A stretch of DNA of 64,000 bases from Paludibacteraceae bacterium (GTDB lineage: Bacteria; Bacteroidota; Bacteroidia; Bacteroidales; Paludibacteraceae): positions 62,001 to 126,000 of the forward strand of contig JAGBCD010000025.1 of assembly GCA_017938155.1 (NCBI GenBank), given 5' to 3'. Made by a program: the position numbers and the translations under genes. Under the pieces are notes generated by a model. That model worked only from the letters and a program-made list of their open reading frames with translations, searched no databases and was not told the DNA's origin. Positions 42,494 to 51,505 of this stretch are shown here, in pieces. Positions within the stretch are counted from its first letter, which is position 1, and each line of letters opens with the position of its first letter.

Positions 42494-43273
42494 TTATATT
42501 TTCAGTCCAAAAAGTTGTATGCTATTATTTTCTGTATGCATAAATATTTCCTCTATTGACACATTGTAGATGGTTGCTAAAGCTTCTGCTACGTAATACA
42601 TCCATCTACTTTCATTTCGCTTGCCTCTATGTGGGACGGGTGCCATGTATGGAGCATCTGTTTCCAGAAGTATTCTATCCAGAGGAATATTCTCCAGTAC
42701 TTGTTTTAGTTTACAATTTTTGAACGTTAACACGCCTCCTATACCCAAATAAAGTCCCATATCCAAATATTGTTTTGCCACTTCATAACTTCCGGTAAAA
42801 CAATGCATTACTCCTTGGACGTTAGGATTTTGTTTCAAAATATTTATCATATCCTCCGTCGCTTCTCTGGAATGAATCATTACGGGGAGTTTCCATTGGG
42901 TAGCCCAATTCAATTGTTCTTGAAATGCAAGTTGTTGTTGTTCTCTATAGGTCTTGTCCCAATAATAGTCCAAACCTATCTCACCGATAGCCACTAATTT
43001 TCCATTCGGAGAATGGTATAAACCTTCTGCTGCATGATGAATGGTTTGCAGGTCTTCTTGCCAATTCTCTTTCACATCTTCTGGATGCAACCCTAAAGCT
43101 GGGAACAAAAAATCGGGGTATTGTTTGCACACCTTCACAACGGATTGAATAGAGTCGGTATTGACTCCAGGAACCAAAATAGCTTTGACTCCACATTCTT
43201 TTTGCAATTGCACAAAAGAGTGAAAATCTTCACTATATTGCGCATCATCTATATGACAGTGTGTATCAATCAT
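42494..43273 (-). CDS. tatD: TatD family metal-dependent hydrolase
   Basis: A 259-residue TIM-barrel hydrolase. Metal ligands appear as MIDTHCHIDD (HxH), IGEIGLDYYWD (Glu), MIHSREA (His), MHCFTG (His) and LETDAPYM (Asp). Family members are DNases of the amidohydrolase superfamily; despite the name they are not needed for Tat export. It follows queA by 72 bases on the same strand, and its 3' end lies ~50 bases from the tRNA-Ser promoter. Confidence 0.95.
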   Translation of the reverse strand: MIDTHCHIDDAQYSEDFHSFVQLQKECGVKAILVPGVNTDSIQSVVKVCKQYPDFLFPALGLHPEDVKENWQEDLQTIHHAAEGLYHSPNGKLVAIGEIGLDYYWDKTYREQQQLAFQEQLNWATQWKLPVMIHSREATEDMINILKQNPNVQGVMHCFTGSYEVAKQYLDMGLYLGIGGVLTFKNCKLKQVLENIPLDRILLETDAPYMAPVPHRGKRNESRWMYYVAEALATIYNVSIEEIFMHTENNSIQLFGLKI

Positions 43274-43345
43274 ATCACTATATGTATCGTATCTCGTAAT
43301 GGGTTCTCATGTATGGTATTGAGCACATAGGGTAAGGGCAAATCA

Positions 43346-44584
43346 CTAACTATTTCGAATAAGGATGCTACTGTCGCCATAACTGAGGAAACGAAAATCA
43401 TGCGTGAGAGCATAGTCATAAATCTTGCGCCAATCTTCGCCCACAAAAGCACTTACCAATAACAATAACGTAGATTTAGGTTGATGGAAATTGGTTATCA
43501 GCATATCTACGAGATGAAACTCATATCCAGGCTTAATCATAATCCGTGTTTCCGCATGCAATACATCTTGTTTAGTCAGATTGAGATAGTCGATTATCTT
43601 TTCTAATGATTGGTGGGTTGTCAGTGTCTGTTCGGATGTGTAAGGTTCGAATTGTTGTACTTGAATTGTTTGTAAATTTTGTTGTTGTTCTTGGGACAAC
43701 TTATCCAATTGACATCCAATAAAGTATAAACTTTCTAATGTCCGCATGCTGGTTGTACCTACTGCTACTACTTGGCCAAGATGTTCTATAAGGTTAGCAA
43801 TTGTTTGTCTGCTAACGGCTATAATCTCGGCATGCATGGTGTGCTCATTAGCGTCTTCAGTCTTCACAGGTTGAAAAGTCCCTGCTCCCACGTGTAGTGT
43901 CAACTCATCCGTATGTACCCCTTTAGTTCTTAGGTTTTGTAGCACATCATGTGTAAAATGTAGTCCTGCAGTAGGTGCAGCAACACTACCTTTGATATGG
44001 GAATAGACTGTTTGATAGGTTTGTTTATCTTGTTCCTCAGAGGGTCTATTCAAGTATGGTGGAATAGGCAACTCCCCCACCAATTCCAACAATTCTGCAA
44101 AAGAGATGGAAGAATCATCCCAAGTAAACTGCACTTCATGGGTATTTCCTGTGGTAGCGATGCGTTCTGCACGTAATATTATTGTTTTAGGGGTTGGTAT
44201 CGTGGTGTTGATTGAGATTTTGAGGGATAATGCTCCACCTTTCCATTTTTTGAGATTGCCTATCATACATTTCCATGTACATTGGCTATTCGCAGCCAAA
44301 GCACTCTCATAGTCATGCGGAATGAGAGGTTCTAAACAAAAAATCTCGACTCTTGCTCCTGATTCTTTATGAAACACCAATCGCGCATGGATTACGCGGG
44401 TATTATTATATATAAGGAGACTTTGAGAAGGTATATATTCCCCTATGTTGTAGAAAATGTTTTCAGAAATTTGACTTTGCTTATACACCAAGAGTTTACT
44501 ATGGTCTCGTTGTGGGAGGGGGTATTTAGCAATTCGATTCTCTGGGAGAGGATAGTTGTATTCTTCTATTTTGATTGGTGTCAT
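43346..44584 (-). CDS. queA: S-adenosylmethionine:tRNA ribosyltransferase-isomerase
   Basis: A 412-residue enzyme of queuosine synthesis: it adds the ribosyl group of S-adenosylmethionine to preQ1 in tRNA, forming epoxyqueuosine. Motifs are YNYPLPENRIAKYPLPQRDH at the start, GSVAAPTAGLHFTHDVL, LHVGAGTFQPVKTED and MLITNFHQPKSTLLLLVSAF. It is longer than the ~350 residues of many QueA proteins because of insertions usual in this phylum. Its promoter lies at 44615-44608, divergent from the uridine kinase gene. Confidence 0.95.
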   Translation of the reverse strand: MTPIKIEEYNYPLPENRIAKYPLPQRDHSKLLVYKQSQISENIFYNIGEYIPSQSLLIYNNTRVIHARLVFHKESGARVEIFCLEPLIPHDYESALAANSQCTWKCMIGNLKKWKGGALSLKISINTTIPTPKTIILRAERIATTGNTHEVQFTWDDSSISFAELLELVGELPIPPYLNRPSEEQDKQTYQTVYSHIKGSVAAPTAGLHFTHDVLQNLRTKGVHTDELTLHVGAGTFQPVKTEDANEHTMHAEIIAVSRQTIANLIEHLGQVVAVGTTSMRTLESLYFIGCQLDKLSQEQQQNLQTIQVQQFEPYTSEQTLTTHQSLEKIIDYLNLTKQDVLHAETRIMIKPGYEFHLVDMLITNFHQPKSTLLLLVSAFVGEDWRKIYDYALTHDFRFLSYGDSSILIRNS

Positions 44585-44607
44585 ATTGAAATCGTATTAT
44601 CTTAGTG

Positions 44608-44615
44608 CAAAGGTA
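44608..44615 (-). promoter_or_regulatory. -7 promoter element of queA
   Basis: TACCTTTG followed by CACTAAG on the minus strand, 24 bases before the ATG. Confidence 0.8.
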
Positions 44616-44699
44616 CATCTTTTTTCAGTTTGTGCCAAAAAAAAATCCTTTTTCTATCATATTTTCATTCGCACTCTTGTTTTTGTTACAAAAAAACTA

Positions 44700-44707
44700 T
44701 ACCTTTG
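44700..44707 (+). promoter_or_regulatory. -7 promoter element of udk
   Basis: TACCTTTG followed by CAATCC, 28 bases before the ATG at 44736; it fixes the start downstream of the longer open frame. Confidence 0.82.
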
Positions 44708-44735
44708 CAATCCGAAAATAACTCATCTTTATCTC

Positions 44736-45359
44736 ATGTTTATTATCGGAATAGCGGGCGGAACCGGCTCGGGTAAAACAACGGTTGTCAAGAAGTTAAT
44801 TGAGCGCTTGCCTAAGGGCGAAGTTGTAGTCATTCCTCAAGATTCTTATTATAAGGACAGCAGTCACGTTCCAGTAGAGGAACGCCAGTTCATCAACTTT
44901 GATCATCCAGATGCTTTTGAGTGGCCATTATTGGCGCAACATATTGCGATGCTTCGCAATGGTGAATGCGTAGAACAACCTATCTATTCCTATATTACAT
45001 GTACTCGTCAAGAAGAGACTGTTCATATTGAACCACGCGACATTATTATAGTAGAAGGTATTATGGCATTGAACGATGAAGCATTGCGTGATCAGATGGA
45101 TTTGAAGATTTTCGTTGATGCAGATGCAGATGATCGTTTGATTCGTGTATCGCAACGTGATATTGTAGAGCGTGGTCGTACAGTAGAATCGGTTATGGAG
45201 CGTTATCAACGCGTTTTGAAACCCATGCATGAGCAATTTATTGAACCATGCAAACGATATGCTGACGTTATCATCCCTCAAGGAGGGCACAACAATGCTG
45301 CCATCAATATGCTTGTTAAGTTTATCAAGCAGCAAATGAAGGAGCAAGTTACCGATTAA
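44736..45359 (+). CDS. udk: Uridine kinase
   Basis: A 207-residue P-loop kinase: Walker A GIAGGTGSGKTTV at residues 4-16, then PQDSYYKDSSHVPVEERQFI NFDHPDAFEW, the uridine-kinase signature, and VEGIMALND. It phosphorylates uridine and cytidine in pyrimidine salvage. The ATG at 44736 matches the family's length; upstream in-frame codons precede the promoter. The chromate transporter pair begins 39 bases downstream, possibly cotranscribed. Confidence 0.95.
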   Translation: MFIIGIAGGTGSGKTTVVKKLIERLPKGEVVVIPQDSYYKDSSHVPVEERQFINFDHPDAFEWPLLAQHIAMLRNGECVEQPIYSYITCTRQEETVHIEPRDIIIVEGIMALNDEALRDQMDLKIFVDADADDRLIRVSQRDIVERGRTVESVMERYQRVLKPMHEQFIEPCKRYADVIIPQGGHNNAAINMLVKFIKQQMKEQVTD

Positions 45360-45398
45360 TAAATTCCCAAGATAGACATTCCATTGGGTGATTTCATC

Positions 45399-45971
45399 AT
45401 GTTGTTTCAACTGTTTTGGACATATCTAAAAGTAGGCACCTTTACATTGGGTGGTGGTTACGCAATGTTACCAATGATTCAGCATGAGGTTGTTAATCGC
45501 CGTAAGTGGATAGACGAAGAAGAGTTTTTGAATATGATTGCCTTGGCTCAAGCAGCTCCTGGACTTATTGCAGTCAATTCTGCCTTTTTTATTGGTTGGC
45601 GTGTAGGGCAAAACAGTCCGCACTCTCAATCCAAGTTGTTTCGTATTCTATGCGTCTTGAGCACCATTTTGGGAGCCATCCTACCCTCTTTTGTTATCAT
45701 CTTGGCTATTGCCATTTTATTTAGCGACTACAAGTCACTTCCTGCGGTAGAAGCTATTTTTAAAGGTGTTCGACCAGCAGTGGTTGCTTTGATAGCTTCT
45801 CCTCTATTCCGCATGGCTAAAGTAGCAGGATTGTCTTATTTATCGGCATTGATTCCTATTGCTGGTGCATTAGCTATTTGGCTGTTGGGTTGGTCTCCTG
45901 TATGGTTGATATTATTATTGATTGTTTCTGTGATAGGCTACACTTGGTTGGCAGAGAGGAGGCATAAATGA
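45399..45971 (+). CDS. Chromate transporter half-protein, first
   Basis: A 190-residue membrane protein with the CHR domain start LFWTYLKVGTFTLGGGYAML and PMIQHEVVNRRKWIDEEEFL, then GLIAVNSAFFIGW and several helices. It is a short-chain member of the CHR family, which works as a pair of half proteins; in well-studied bacteria such pairs export or take up chromate/sulfate-like anions, but the substrate here is unproven. The ATG at 45399 is preferred over an in-frame TTG at 45384. Overlaps the second half by 4 bases (ATGA). Confidence 0.9.
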   Translation: MLFQLFWTYLKVGTFTLGGGYAMLPMIQHEVVNRRKWIDEEEFLNMIALAQAAPGLIAVNSAFFIGWRVGQNSPHSQSKLFRILCVLSTILGAILPSFVIILAIAILFSDYKSLPAVEAIFKGVRPAVVALIASPLFRMAKVAGLSYLSALIPIAGALAIWLLGWSPVWLILLLIVSVIGYTWLAERRHK

Positions 45972-46549
45972 TATACGTGCAATTGTTTTTGAGTTTCTTC
46001 AAGATAGGATTGTTTGGTTTTGGAGGGGGATTAGCTATTTTGTCCTTGATTCAGCATGAAGTAGAGCGATACGGTTGGATGACTCAAAAAGAGTTTGTTG
46101 ATATTGTAGCAATCAGCCAAGTCACACCGGGTCCTATCGGTATGAATTGTGCCACTTATGTAGGTTATACTGCAACTAATAGCATTCTTGGCAGTGTTAT
46201 CTCCTCTATAGCTGTTGTTTTGCCGAGTTTAATCATCATGTTTGTATTGTGCCGATTGTATTTCTTGATGCAAAAACGTTATCAGAACAACGTTTACTAC
46301 GTGAACACCTTGCGTGGTATTCGTTTTTTGGTATTAGGGTTGATTGGTGCTGCAGCTTTATCTCTGATGACCAAAGAAAGTTTCTTTGATTGGAGTAGTT
46401 GGGTCATCTTTGGTATTGTATTTGTGCTAGGCATTCTCCCGCAATTGGTTTCTAAAAATTGTGTTCGCACTCACAAGTTCATTACTTGGCTTTCTAATCC
46501 TATCTTGCTGATTCTAATGGCAGGAGTAGCTGGGTATTTGTTGTACTGA
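45968..46549 (+). CDS. Chromate transporter half-protein, second
   Basis: A 193-residue CHR domain protein: LFLSFFKIGLFGFGGGLAIL and EVERYGWMTQKEFVDIVAIS, QVTPGPIGMNCATYVGY, then several helices. Together with the upstream half it forms the two-subunit short-chain transporter. The start lies within the stop of the first half, so expression is coupled; a terminator follows at 46563. Confidence 0.9.
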   Translation: MIYVQLFLSFFKIGLFGFGGGLAILSLIQHEVERYGWMTQKEFVDIVAISQVTPGPIGMNCATYVGYTATNSILGSVISSIAVVLPSLIIMFVLCRLYFLMQKRYQNNVYYVNTLRGIRFLVLGLIGAAALSLMTKESFFDWSSWVIFGIVFVLGILPQLVSKNCVRTHKFITWLSNPILLILMAGVAGYLLY

Positions 46550-46562
46550 TTCATAGTATAAA

Positions 46563-46594
46563 AACACTCCCTTAAGCTAACTCAAGGGAGTGTT
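46563..46594. terminator. Bidirectional terminator between chromate transporter and envelope operon
   Basis: Perfect 11-bp stem: AACACTCCCTT (46563-46573) and AAGGGAGTGTT (46584-46594), between convergent genes. Confidence 0.78.
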
Positions 46595-46613
46595 GAAGTG
46601 TTCAATAAGAATC

Positions 46614-47519
46614 TTATAAACCTAGTGTTGAAAGAAAATGATTAAGAACCTTTTCTTTTTCTATAGTTGCACCTTCCTCTGCTTGTGTCTTTGCATCTTC
46701 TTGACTAAGACCTTCTTCTATATATTTTGTGAAGAGTTCTGTGCGTTTCGCCCTATATGCAAAGTCTGAAACTTTCTTACATTCTTTTAACAAGGCTCTA
46801 TCATACAAGCAAGCACCCAACGTCTTATTATGTTGAATTTCTGCTTTTTGTTGAGCCAACTTATCAATATTCTTATAACCAGAATAACCAGCATTATACA
46901 ATTGCTTTATTTCCTCTAATAAATTCTCATAATACAAAATTATTGCATCATCATTACAAGAGTGTTTGTTTTTTTTAAGTTTCTCGGATTGTTTTGCTAA
47001 TTCTTCTTGGCATAAACATGTGTTTAGAGTCTCTTCTTGTTCTATTTGCGCTTTCTTTATATATAATCGTTGTATTTGATACCAGACAAATCCAGCAGCA
47101 CGTAATCGTTGTATTTCTTCAATACAACTCTCATAGTATCGTATTTGCGCCTTCGTTTTACAAGTTTCTTTCTCTTGTTTAAGTTGCTGTAATTGATTTT
47201 TATACTTTTCAATTATAATATCTTCTTGAGCCATCTTTGACGATAATGATACTATTGTCCCTGTATTTTCTTCTATCAATTGACCCGAATAAGACTCACT
47301 TGTAAACTCTTTATATGTTCCATTATCAAACAAGACTCCTATTACTTGCTCAATGGCGATAGATTTCTCTTCGCCATCTTGCAAGTAAATAATTGCAGAA
47401 TCCGTTTCGTTTTGAATACTCACATCTTCTATTCTTTCATTATCTGCAGTCATAATAACCCCCGCAAATGAGAAAGTTGAAAATACTGTAAGCATCACTA
47501 TATACAAAATCTTCTTCAT
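46614..47519 (-). CDS. Exported coiled-coil protein, unknown function
   Basis: A 301-residue protein with a signal peptide (MKKILYIVMLTVFSTFSFAG), a short beta-rich domain of about 60 residues (VIMTADNERIEDVSIQNETD, like a small SH3-type domain seen in other Bacteroidales exported proteins), then long charged helices rich in Lys, Glu and Gln with irregular repeats (YESCIEEIQRLRAAGFVWYQ / YENLLEEIKQLYNAGYSGYK). The repeats predict coiled coil. No known family. Last gene of a three-gene envelope operon, one base after the lipoprotein upstream. Confidence 0.75.
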   Translation of the reverse strand: MKKILYIVMLTVFSTFSFAGVIMTADNERIEDVSIQNETDSAIIYLQDGEEKSIAIEQVIGVLFDNGTYKEFTSESYSGQLIEENTGTIVSLSSKMAQEDIIIEKYKNQLQQLKQEKETCKTKAQIRYYESCIEEIQRLRAAGFVWYQIQRLYIKKAQIEQEETLNTCLCQEELAKQSEKLKKNKHSCNDDAIILYYENLLEEIKQLYNAGYSGYKNIDKLAQQKAEIQHNKTLGACLYDRALLKECKKVSDFAYRAKRTELFTKYIEEGLSQEDAKTQAEEGATIEKEKVLNHFLSTLGL

Positions 47520-47520
47520 A

Positions 47521-48486
47521 TTATTCCTCCTCTGCTACTAAACGGAAGAAAGCACTAATCTCTTTCTCCTCAATAATAGAACTTACATTAAATTTCTTGG
47601 ATTGTGTATAATAACCAGTCTTCTCGCATTTGATTTCAATTTGCACATTACCTGCGTTATTATAGGTTAATCCTTTAATATCAAATACTTCCGTTGTTTC
47701 GTATGGAGTTGTTTGTAAGTACTTATAGTTCTGGTTCTTTACCTCTGGAGTAGAAGAAATAACTCGCCAGAAAATGTCTGCACCTTGTGGACGAGAGTTT
47801 ACATCCCAGTGAATAGTCAAATGCTCTAATGCGGTATTTCCTTCTCCTGTTACCTGCTTGTTTGGCTCTTGTTTAGGAGAACTTGCGCGGTGCAAGAAGA
47901 ATGCGATACGATCCCAATCAATATCTTTCAAAGCTTCCGTGTATGCCTGATTTAGAACACGGTTTGCAATATCCTTGGAATATGCACTACCAGTCATGTT
48001 ATAGCGCCCAGCCACCTCTACCGTTGGATAAACCAAAGTGCGATTGTGGTCAAGTACCTTTACGCTCATCATCACGGTTGCACTCCAGCCAATACCAGAC
48101 AAGTAATCTACATGGAACTCTGTAAGAGAAACTTCCATCCAATAATCAGTAGAAGGGTCCGCATCCAGATTGAAGCCCATAGTGCGCATATAACGGCGCA
48201 TACTCTCTGATACAAATGAGTTTACAGATGGGTTAGCAGTGAATTGTGGCACAGAGATAGTACTTGCATCATATACATGAACTAATGCCATTTTTGCACG
48301 AGCATCAACTACATTCAAACGAATACCGTAATCCATGTTCGCATACTTGTCCGCAATAGGATTTTCGGTAATAGCCAAATTAAGCAAACCGTTTGGGAGA
48401 GTAAGAGTAACATTTCTGCTTGAGCCACAAGAAGACATTACTGTCAAGGCAACTATTAATGTTGCAATAGTTAAAATCTTTTTCAT
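47521..48486 (-). CDS. Lipoprotein, YajG-like, unknown function
   Basis: A 321-residue protein with a lipobox signal (MKKILTIATLIVALTVMSSC, Cys20). The N-terminal half (YGIRLNVVDARAKMALVHVY, then RRYMRTMGFNLDADPSTDYW, a strand-rich region) resembles the YajG/DUF family of periplasmic lipoproteins, in which a predicted outer-membrane lipoprotein senses or binds a partner; this is a weak similarity. The C-terminal ~110 residues form a beta-sandwich (IFWRVISSTPEVKNQNY, later GYYTQSKKFNVSS). It lies 8 bases from the first gene and 1 base before the last in the operon. Confidence 0.75.
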   Translation of the reverse strand: MKKILTIATLIVALTVMSSCGSSRNVTLTLPNGLLNLAITENPIADKYANMDYGIRLNVVDARAKMALVHVYDASTISVPQFTANPSVNSFVSESMRRYMRTMGFNLDADPSTDYWMEVSLTEFHVDYLSGIGWSATVMMSVKVLDHNRTLVYPTVEVAGRYNMTGSAYSKDIANRVLNQAYTEALKDIDWDRIAFFLHRASSPKQEPNKQVTGEGNTALEHLTIHWDVNSRPQGADIFWRVISSTPEVKNQNYKYLQTTPYETTEVFDIKGLTYNNAGNVQIEIKCEKTGYYTQSKKFNVSSIIEEKEISAFFRLVAEEE

Positions 48487-48494
48487 GACTTGTA

Positions 48495-49031
48495 TTATTT
48501 ATCAGTATTCAACTTGATAATTTTAGCAGATACAGTTGTTTTGAAAACGATATTGAGTCCATCTTGTCCCACATTGGTTGATACAATAGGTTCAATAACG
48601 CCATCACCTCCTGCTACTTTGCAGGCATTAATAAGGCGATAAATAGCAATGTTACGAGCTATTTGCTCTGGAGTAATGTCCGAATAATCTCCTATTTTTC
48701 CGTAATCATTTGCCAGAAAACCATATCGAGCCACTCCTTTGAAAGATTTATATTCCCAAGTATATCCTATTCCAAAATTGAATCTTCGTTTAAAGGTAAG
48801 TGAAAAGTCTCCATTTGCATCAGTAATAGTAATTTTATTACCAAATTGTTTATAAATAACCGAAGATTCAGCTGTTATGGTATTTAATACTTTGTAATCT
48901 TTACGTTCCAAATTCAATTCTTCCAAACCGACAGAATTGATTGTATTAATTGCTTTAGGAACAATTGCTAATTTACAAGAAGATAAAAAGACTGTTACAA
49001 ACAAAGTTGCAAAAATAAGATTTTTTTTCAT
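48495..49031 (-). CDS. Lipoprotein, unknown function, behind leader RNA B
   Basis: A 178-residue protein with a lipoprotein signal (MKKNLIFATLFVTVFLSSC, Cys19) and a mature domain with GDGVIEPIVSTNVGQDGLNI, which recalls small Bacteroidales lipoproteins of the trimeric/ring type but is not assigned. I use the ATG at 49031, where the signal peptide starts; the longer frame runs back through the leader RNA. First gene of the operon. The transcript begins near 49268 and carries a long hairpin, an intrinsic terminator and a 33-base box before this start, so expression is probably controlled by attenuation. Confidence 0.8.
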   Translation of the reverse strand: MKKNLIFATLFVTVFLSSCKLAIVPKAINTINSVGLEELNLERKDYKVLNTITAESSVIYKQFGNKITITDANGDFSLTFKRRFNFGIGYTWEYKSFKGVARYGFLANDYGKIGDYSDITPEQIARNIAIYRLINACKVAGGDGVIEPIVSTNVGQDGLNIVFKTTVSAKIIKLNTDK

Positions 49032-49058
49032 GGAAATAAACGTATTTTTATTATTTTT

Positions 49059-49281
49059 CCTACTCACTTCTCGGCATTTCGGATACTCCGTAGCCCATTT
49101 AATCATAAATACGCACAAAAAAAGTGGACTAAACTTTTCAAATCCACTTTCTAAGGTATCGGCAAACACCATGGTGATGAATCTTACAAAGTAAAGCCCA
49201 CATCGAACGATGTAGGCGTTAACTTTACTTCTCATCACCTCATTAAATTTTGCCGATTTTTAGAAAGTGAGAACAAAGATA
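49059..49281 (-). promoter_or_regulatory. Structured leader RNA B: promoter, long hairpin, terminator, shared box
   Basis: Minus strand. Promoter TATCTTTG at 49281-49274. The predicted RNA starts with CACTTTCTAA (49269-49260), which pairs perfectly with TTAGAAAGTG (49154-49145) and closes a ~125-nt irregular hairpin (ATCGGCAAA/TTTGCCGAT, GGTGATGA/TCATCACC, AGTAAAG/CTTTACT, ACATCG/CGATGT). The GAAAGTG arm can instead join AAAGTGGA (49150-49143) with TCCACTTTTTTT (49128-49117), an intrinsic terminator, so the two folds exclude each other. Next come GTGCGTAT (49116-49109) and a 33-base box ACGGAGTATCCGAAATGCCG plus AGAAGTGAGTAGG (49091-49059) shared with leader A. Confidence 0.65.
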
Positions 49282-49880
49282 ACGCTATCTTTAATATGTA
49301 GTACGTAACTTAACTATTATAAGCAATGTTTCATAGGCATAATCATATTTAATTTTACGGACTGCAAAGTTACATATTTTTTTTTACATATACAATTATT
49401 AACTTGTTGGCGGAATTAAAAAATTAAATCCGTTCGGTCAAATTTTCTATAAATCAAAGAATAAGTTATGATTTTTTAGTGGACAATAGAGAATCTACAT
49501 ATGAAAAGTAGGGTTAGTAAGCCATACCTATAACATAGTTGTAATCTAACGTATATCTATCGTATATGTTTCGTATATCTATCGTATATCTATCGTCTTT
49601 GTATCGTCTTTGTATCGTCTTTGTATCGTCTTTGTCTGCAAATAATCTGCACGAAGTTACGATATATTTACGGAATGTTTTTACATCTAAGAACACATTT
49701 TTTAATTCCGTCATCGAGTAATTACTATTTATTTTAGCACTTATCAATCCGTGTTTATACGGACCTACAAACATAAAGCAAGTTATAAGGACGAGAAAAG
49801 GATATTGAAATAATCTTTATCACTCTAATCATATATTAACGTAAAACGAATTTTATATTTGTACATTAAGAAAAATTCCT
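49282..49880. other. Intergenic stretch, repeats only
   Basis: About 600 bases between the divergent lipoprotein operon and the MATE gene. Apart from the 11-bp repeats (49550-49637) it is AT-rich with no convincing gene; an 86-codon minus-strand frame crosses the repeats without a signal or promoter. Confidence 0.6.
49550..49637. repeat. Eight tandem 11-bp repeats
   Basis: Units CGTATATCTAT, CGTATATGTTT, CGTATATCTAT, CGTATATCTAT, then CGTCTTTGTAT three times and CGTCTTTGTCT, in strict 11-bp phase. TCTGCAAATAATCTGCACGA follows. The open frame across them on the minus strand follows from the repetition. Confidence 0.9.
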
Positions 49881-49888
49881 TATCTTTG
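49881..49888 (+). promoter_or_regulatory. -7 promoter element of the MATE transporter gene
   Basis: TATCTTTG followed by CATGTTG, 38 bases before the GTG start at 49927. Confidence 0.82.
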
Positions 49889-49926
49889 CATGTTGTTTGA
49901 ATAGACTATTTATTTAAGGTACTAAC

Positions 49927-51321
49927 GTGTATAAGAGATTCAAGGAATATTTACCTTTCTATAAACGTAATTTAAAGGTAGCTTTGCCTGTGATGCTAAC
50001 CCAATTGGGTGCGTCATTGGTTGGTTTGTTTGACTCTATGATGGTGGGGCATTATGGGACCGTTGAATTGGCAGCAGTTAGTTTTTCGAATGCTATATTT
50101 TTCACGGTAATGGTTTTTGCCATGGGAGCGTTAATGGGAATAACGCCACTGATTGGCATCCATATGGGCGAAATGAGTGAAGCAACTGAAAGAAGGGATG
50201 AACTTTATGCAAAAATATCTTCTCTTTTGCAGAATGGTGTATTGTTCACTATACTTTTGAGTGTATTGATGCTATTACTATTGGGAGGTTGTATTCCTTT
50301 TTTGGACAAGTTTGGTCAAGACCCTGTAGTGATAGAAGCGGCAAGACCTTATTATATATTGATCGTTGTTTCTATCATTCCATTTTTGTTCTTCACTCTT
50401 TTCAAGCAATTTTTAGAAGGGATAGGTAATACATTTGTGGCGATGATTATCACAATGCTTATGAATGGGTTGAATATATTCCTTAACTGGGTATTCATTT
50501 TTGGGCATTTTGGTTTTCCCGCTATGGGTGCTACGGGAGCTGGCATTGCCACATTGATTTCGCGTATCGGAATGCCTATATGTTTTTTCTTTGTGATTTT
50601 CTTTCATCGTGAGTGGAAGTATTATATTCGTTTCTTCTCATGGGAGGTGTTCAACTGGCAAGAGATTAAGCATCTTTTCAAGATTGGGCTCCCTATAGGG
50701 GGACAGACTTTGTTGGAGACGCTCAATTTCACTTTATCCTTTATCTTTATTGGCTGGTTGAGTAAGGAAGCTTTGGCTGCCCATCAGGTAGCCAACCAAA
50801 TGGCCGATCTCACGTTTATGGTAGCTTTAGGAGTGGGCGCCGCAACGACGATACGTGTATCACATCAGTTAGGTGCCAACAACCTTCATGGTGTGAGGAT
50901 GGCAAGTAATGCAAGTATTCATTTGGTGCTTCTCATCAATACGATTGGAGCGGCATTGATGATAGGTTTGCGTAATTATATCCCTTTGATGTTTACCAAT
51001 GACCCTAAAGTGATTGCTATTGCATCACAATTGGTTGTTTATGCAGGATTATTTCAGTACGCTGATGGAATGCAAGCAGTGGGAGCTTCCATGTTGCGGG
51101 GACTGACAGATGTAAAAGTACCTGTAATTATAGCATTTGTTTCCTATATTGTCATTGGATTATCTGTAGGTTTACTATGTGCATTCCCTCTTCAGATGGG
51201 AGCATCAGGAATATGGATTGGTTTTATCTTTGGTCTCACAACGGCAGCGTTTTGTTTTCACATCCGTTTCAGAAAACTATACAAGCGAATGCTGAATAAA
51301 CAGGTCAACATGAGTAAATGA
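49927..51321 (+). CDS. MATE family multidrug/Na+ antiporter
   Basis: A 464-residue polytopic protein with 12 hydrophobic segments. The MATE start NLKVALPVMLTQLGASLVGL FDSMMVGHYG and the mid-protein LFKIGLPIGGQTLLETLNFT pair (one per half) fit the DinF/NorM-type transporters, which export organic cations in exchange for Na+ or H+. A GTG start codon is used; no upstream ATG is in frame. Its promoter lies at 49881. The substrate cannot be told from sequence. Confidence 0.93.
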   Translation: MYKRFKEYLPFYKRNLKVALPVMLTQLGASLVGLFDSMMVGHYGTVELAAVSFSNAIFFTVMVFAMGALMGITPLIGIHMGEMSEATERRDELYAKISSLLQNGVLFTILLSVLMLLLLGGCIPFLDKFGQDPVVIEAARPYYILIVVSIIPFLFFTLFKQFLEGIGNTFVAMIITMLMNGLNIFLNWVFIFGHFGFPAMGATGAGIATLISRIGMPICFFFVIFFHREWKYYIRFFSWEVFNWQEIKHLFKIGLPIGGQTLLETLNFTLSFIFIGWLSKEALAAHQVANQMADLTFMVALGVGAATTIRVSHQLGANNLHGVRMASNASIHLVLLINTIGAALMIGLRNYIPLMFTNDPKVIAIASQLVVYAGLFQYADGMQAVGASMLRGLTDVKVPVIIAFVSYIVIGLSVGLLCAFPLQMGASGIWIGFIFGLTTAAFCFHIRFRKLYKRMLNKQVNMSK

Positions 51322-51376
51322 TAGGACAAAGAGTAACTTTTTTGGTTAAAAATTTGCCCAATCAAAAAAAAAGAAG

Positions 51377-51384
51377 TACCTTTG
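51377..51384 (+). promoter_or_regulatory. -7 promoter element of rpmH
   Basis: TACCTTTG followed by CACGC, with a ~122-base leader holding a small palindrome (TTCGCT...AGCGAA near 51426-51447). Confidence 0.8.
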
Positions 51385-51505
51385 CACGCTTTTTCGACGA
51401 TTTGTCAAGAAAAAAAATGTAAAGTTCGCTAAACGGCTACAGCGAAAAGATATAATTTTTATTACGAGATAATAAATTGCCTTTACGGCACAAAACATTA
51501 GAACA

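Noticed and set aside
49514-49774. 86-codon minus-strand open frame over the 11-bp repeats
   Set aside because: The 11-bp unit is not a codon multiple and keeps all frames mostly open; no promoter or family.
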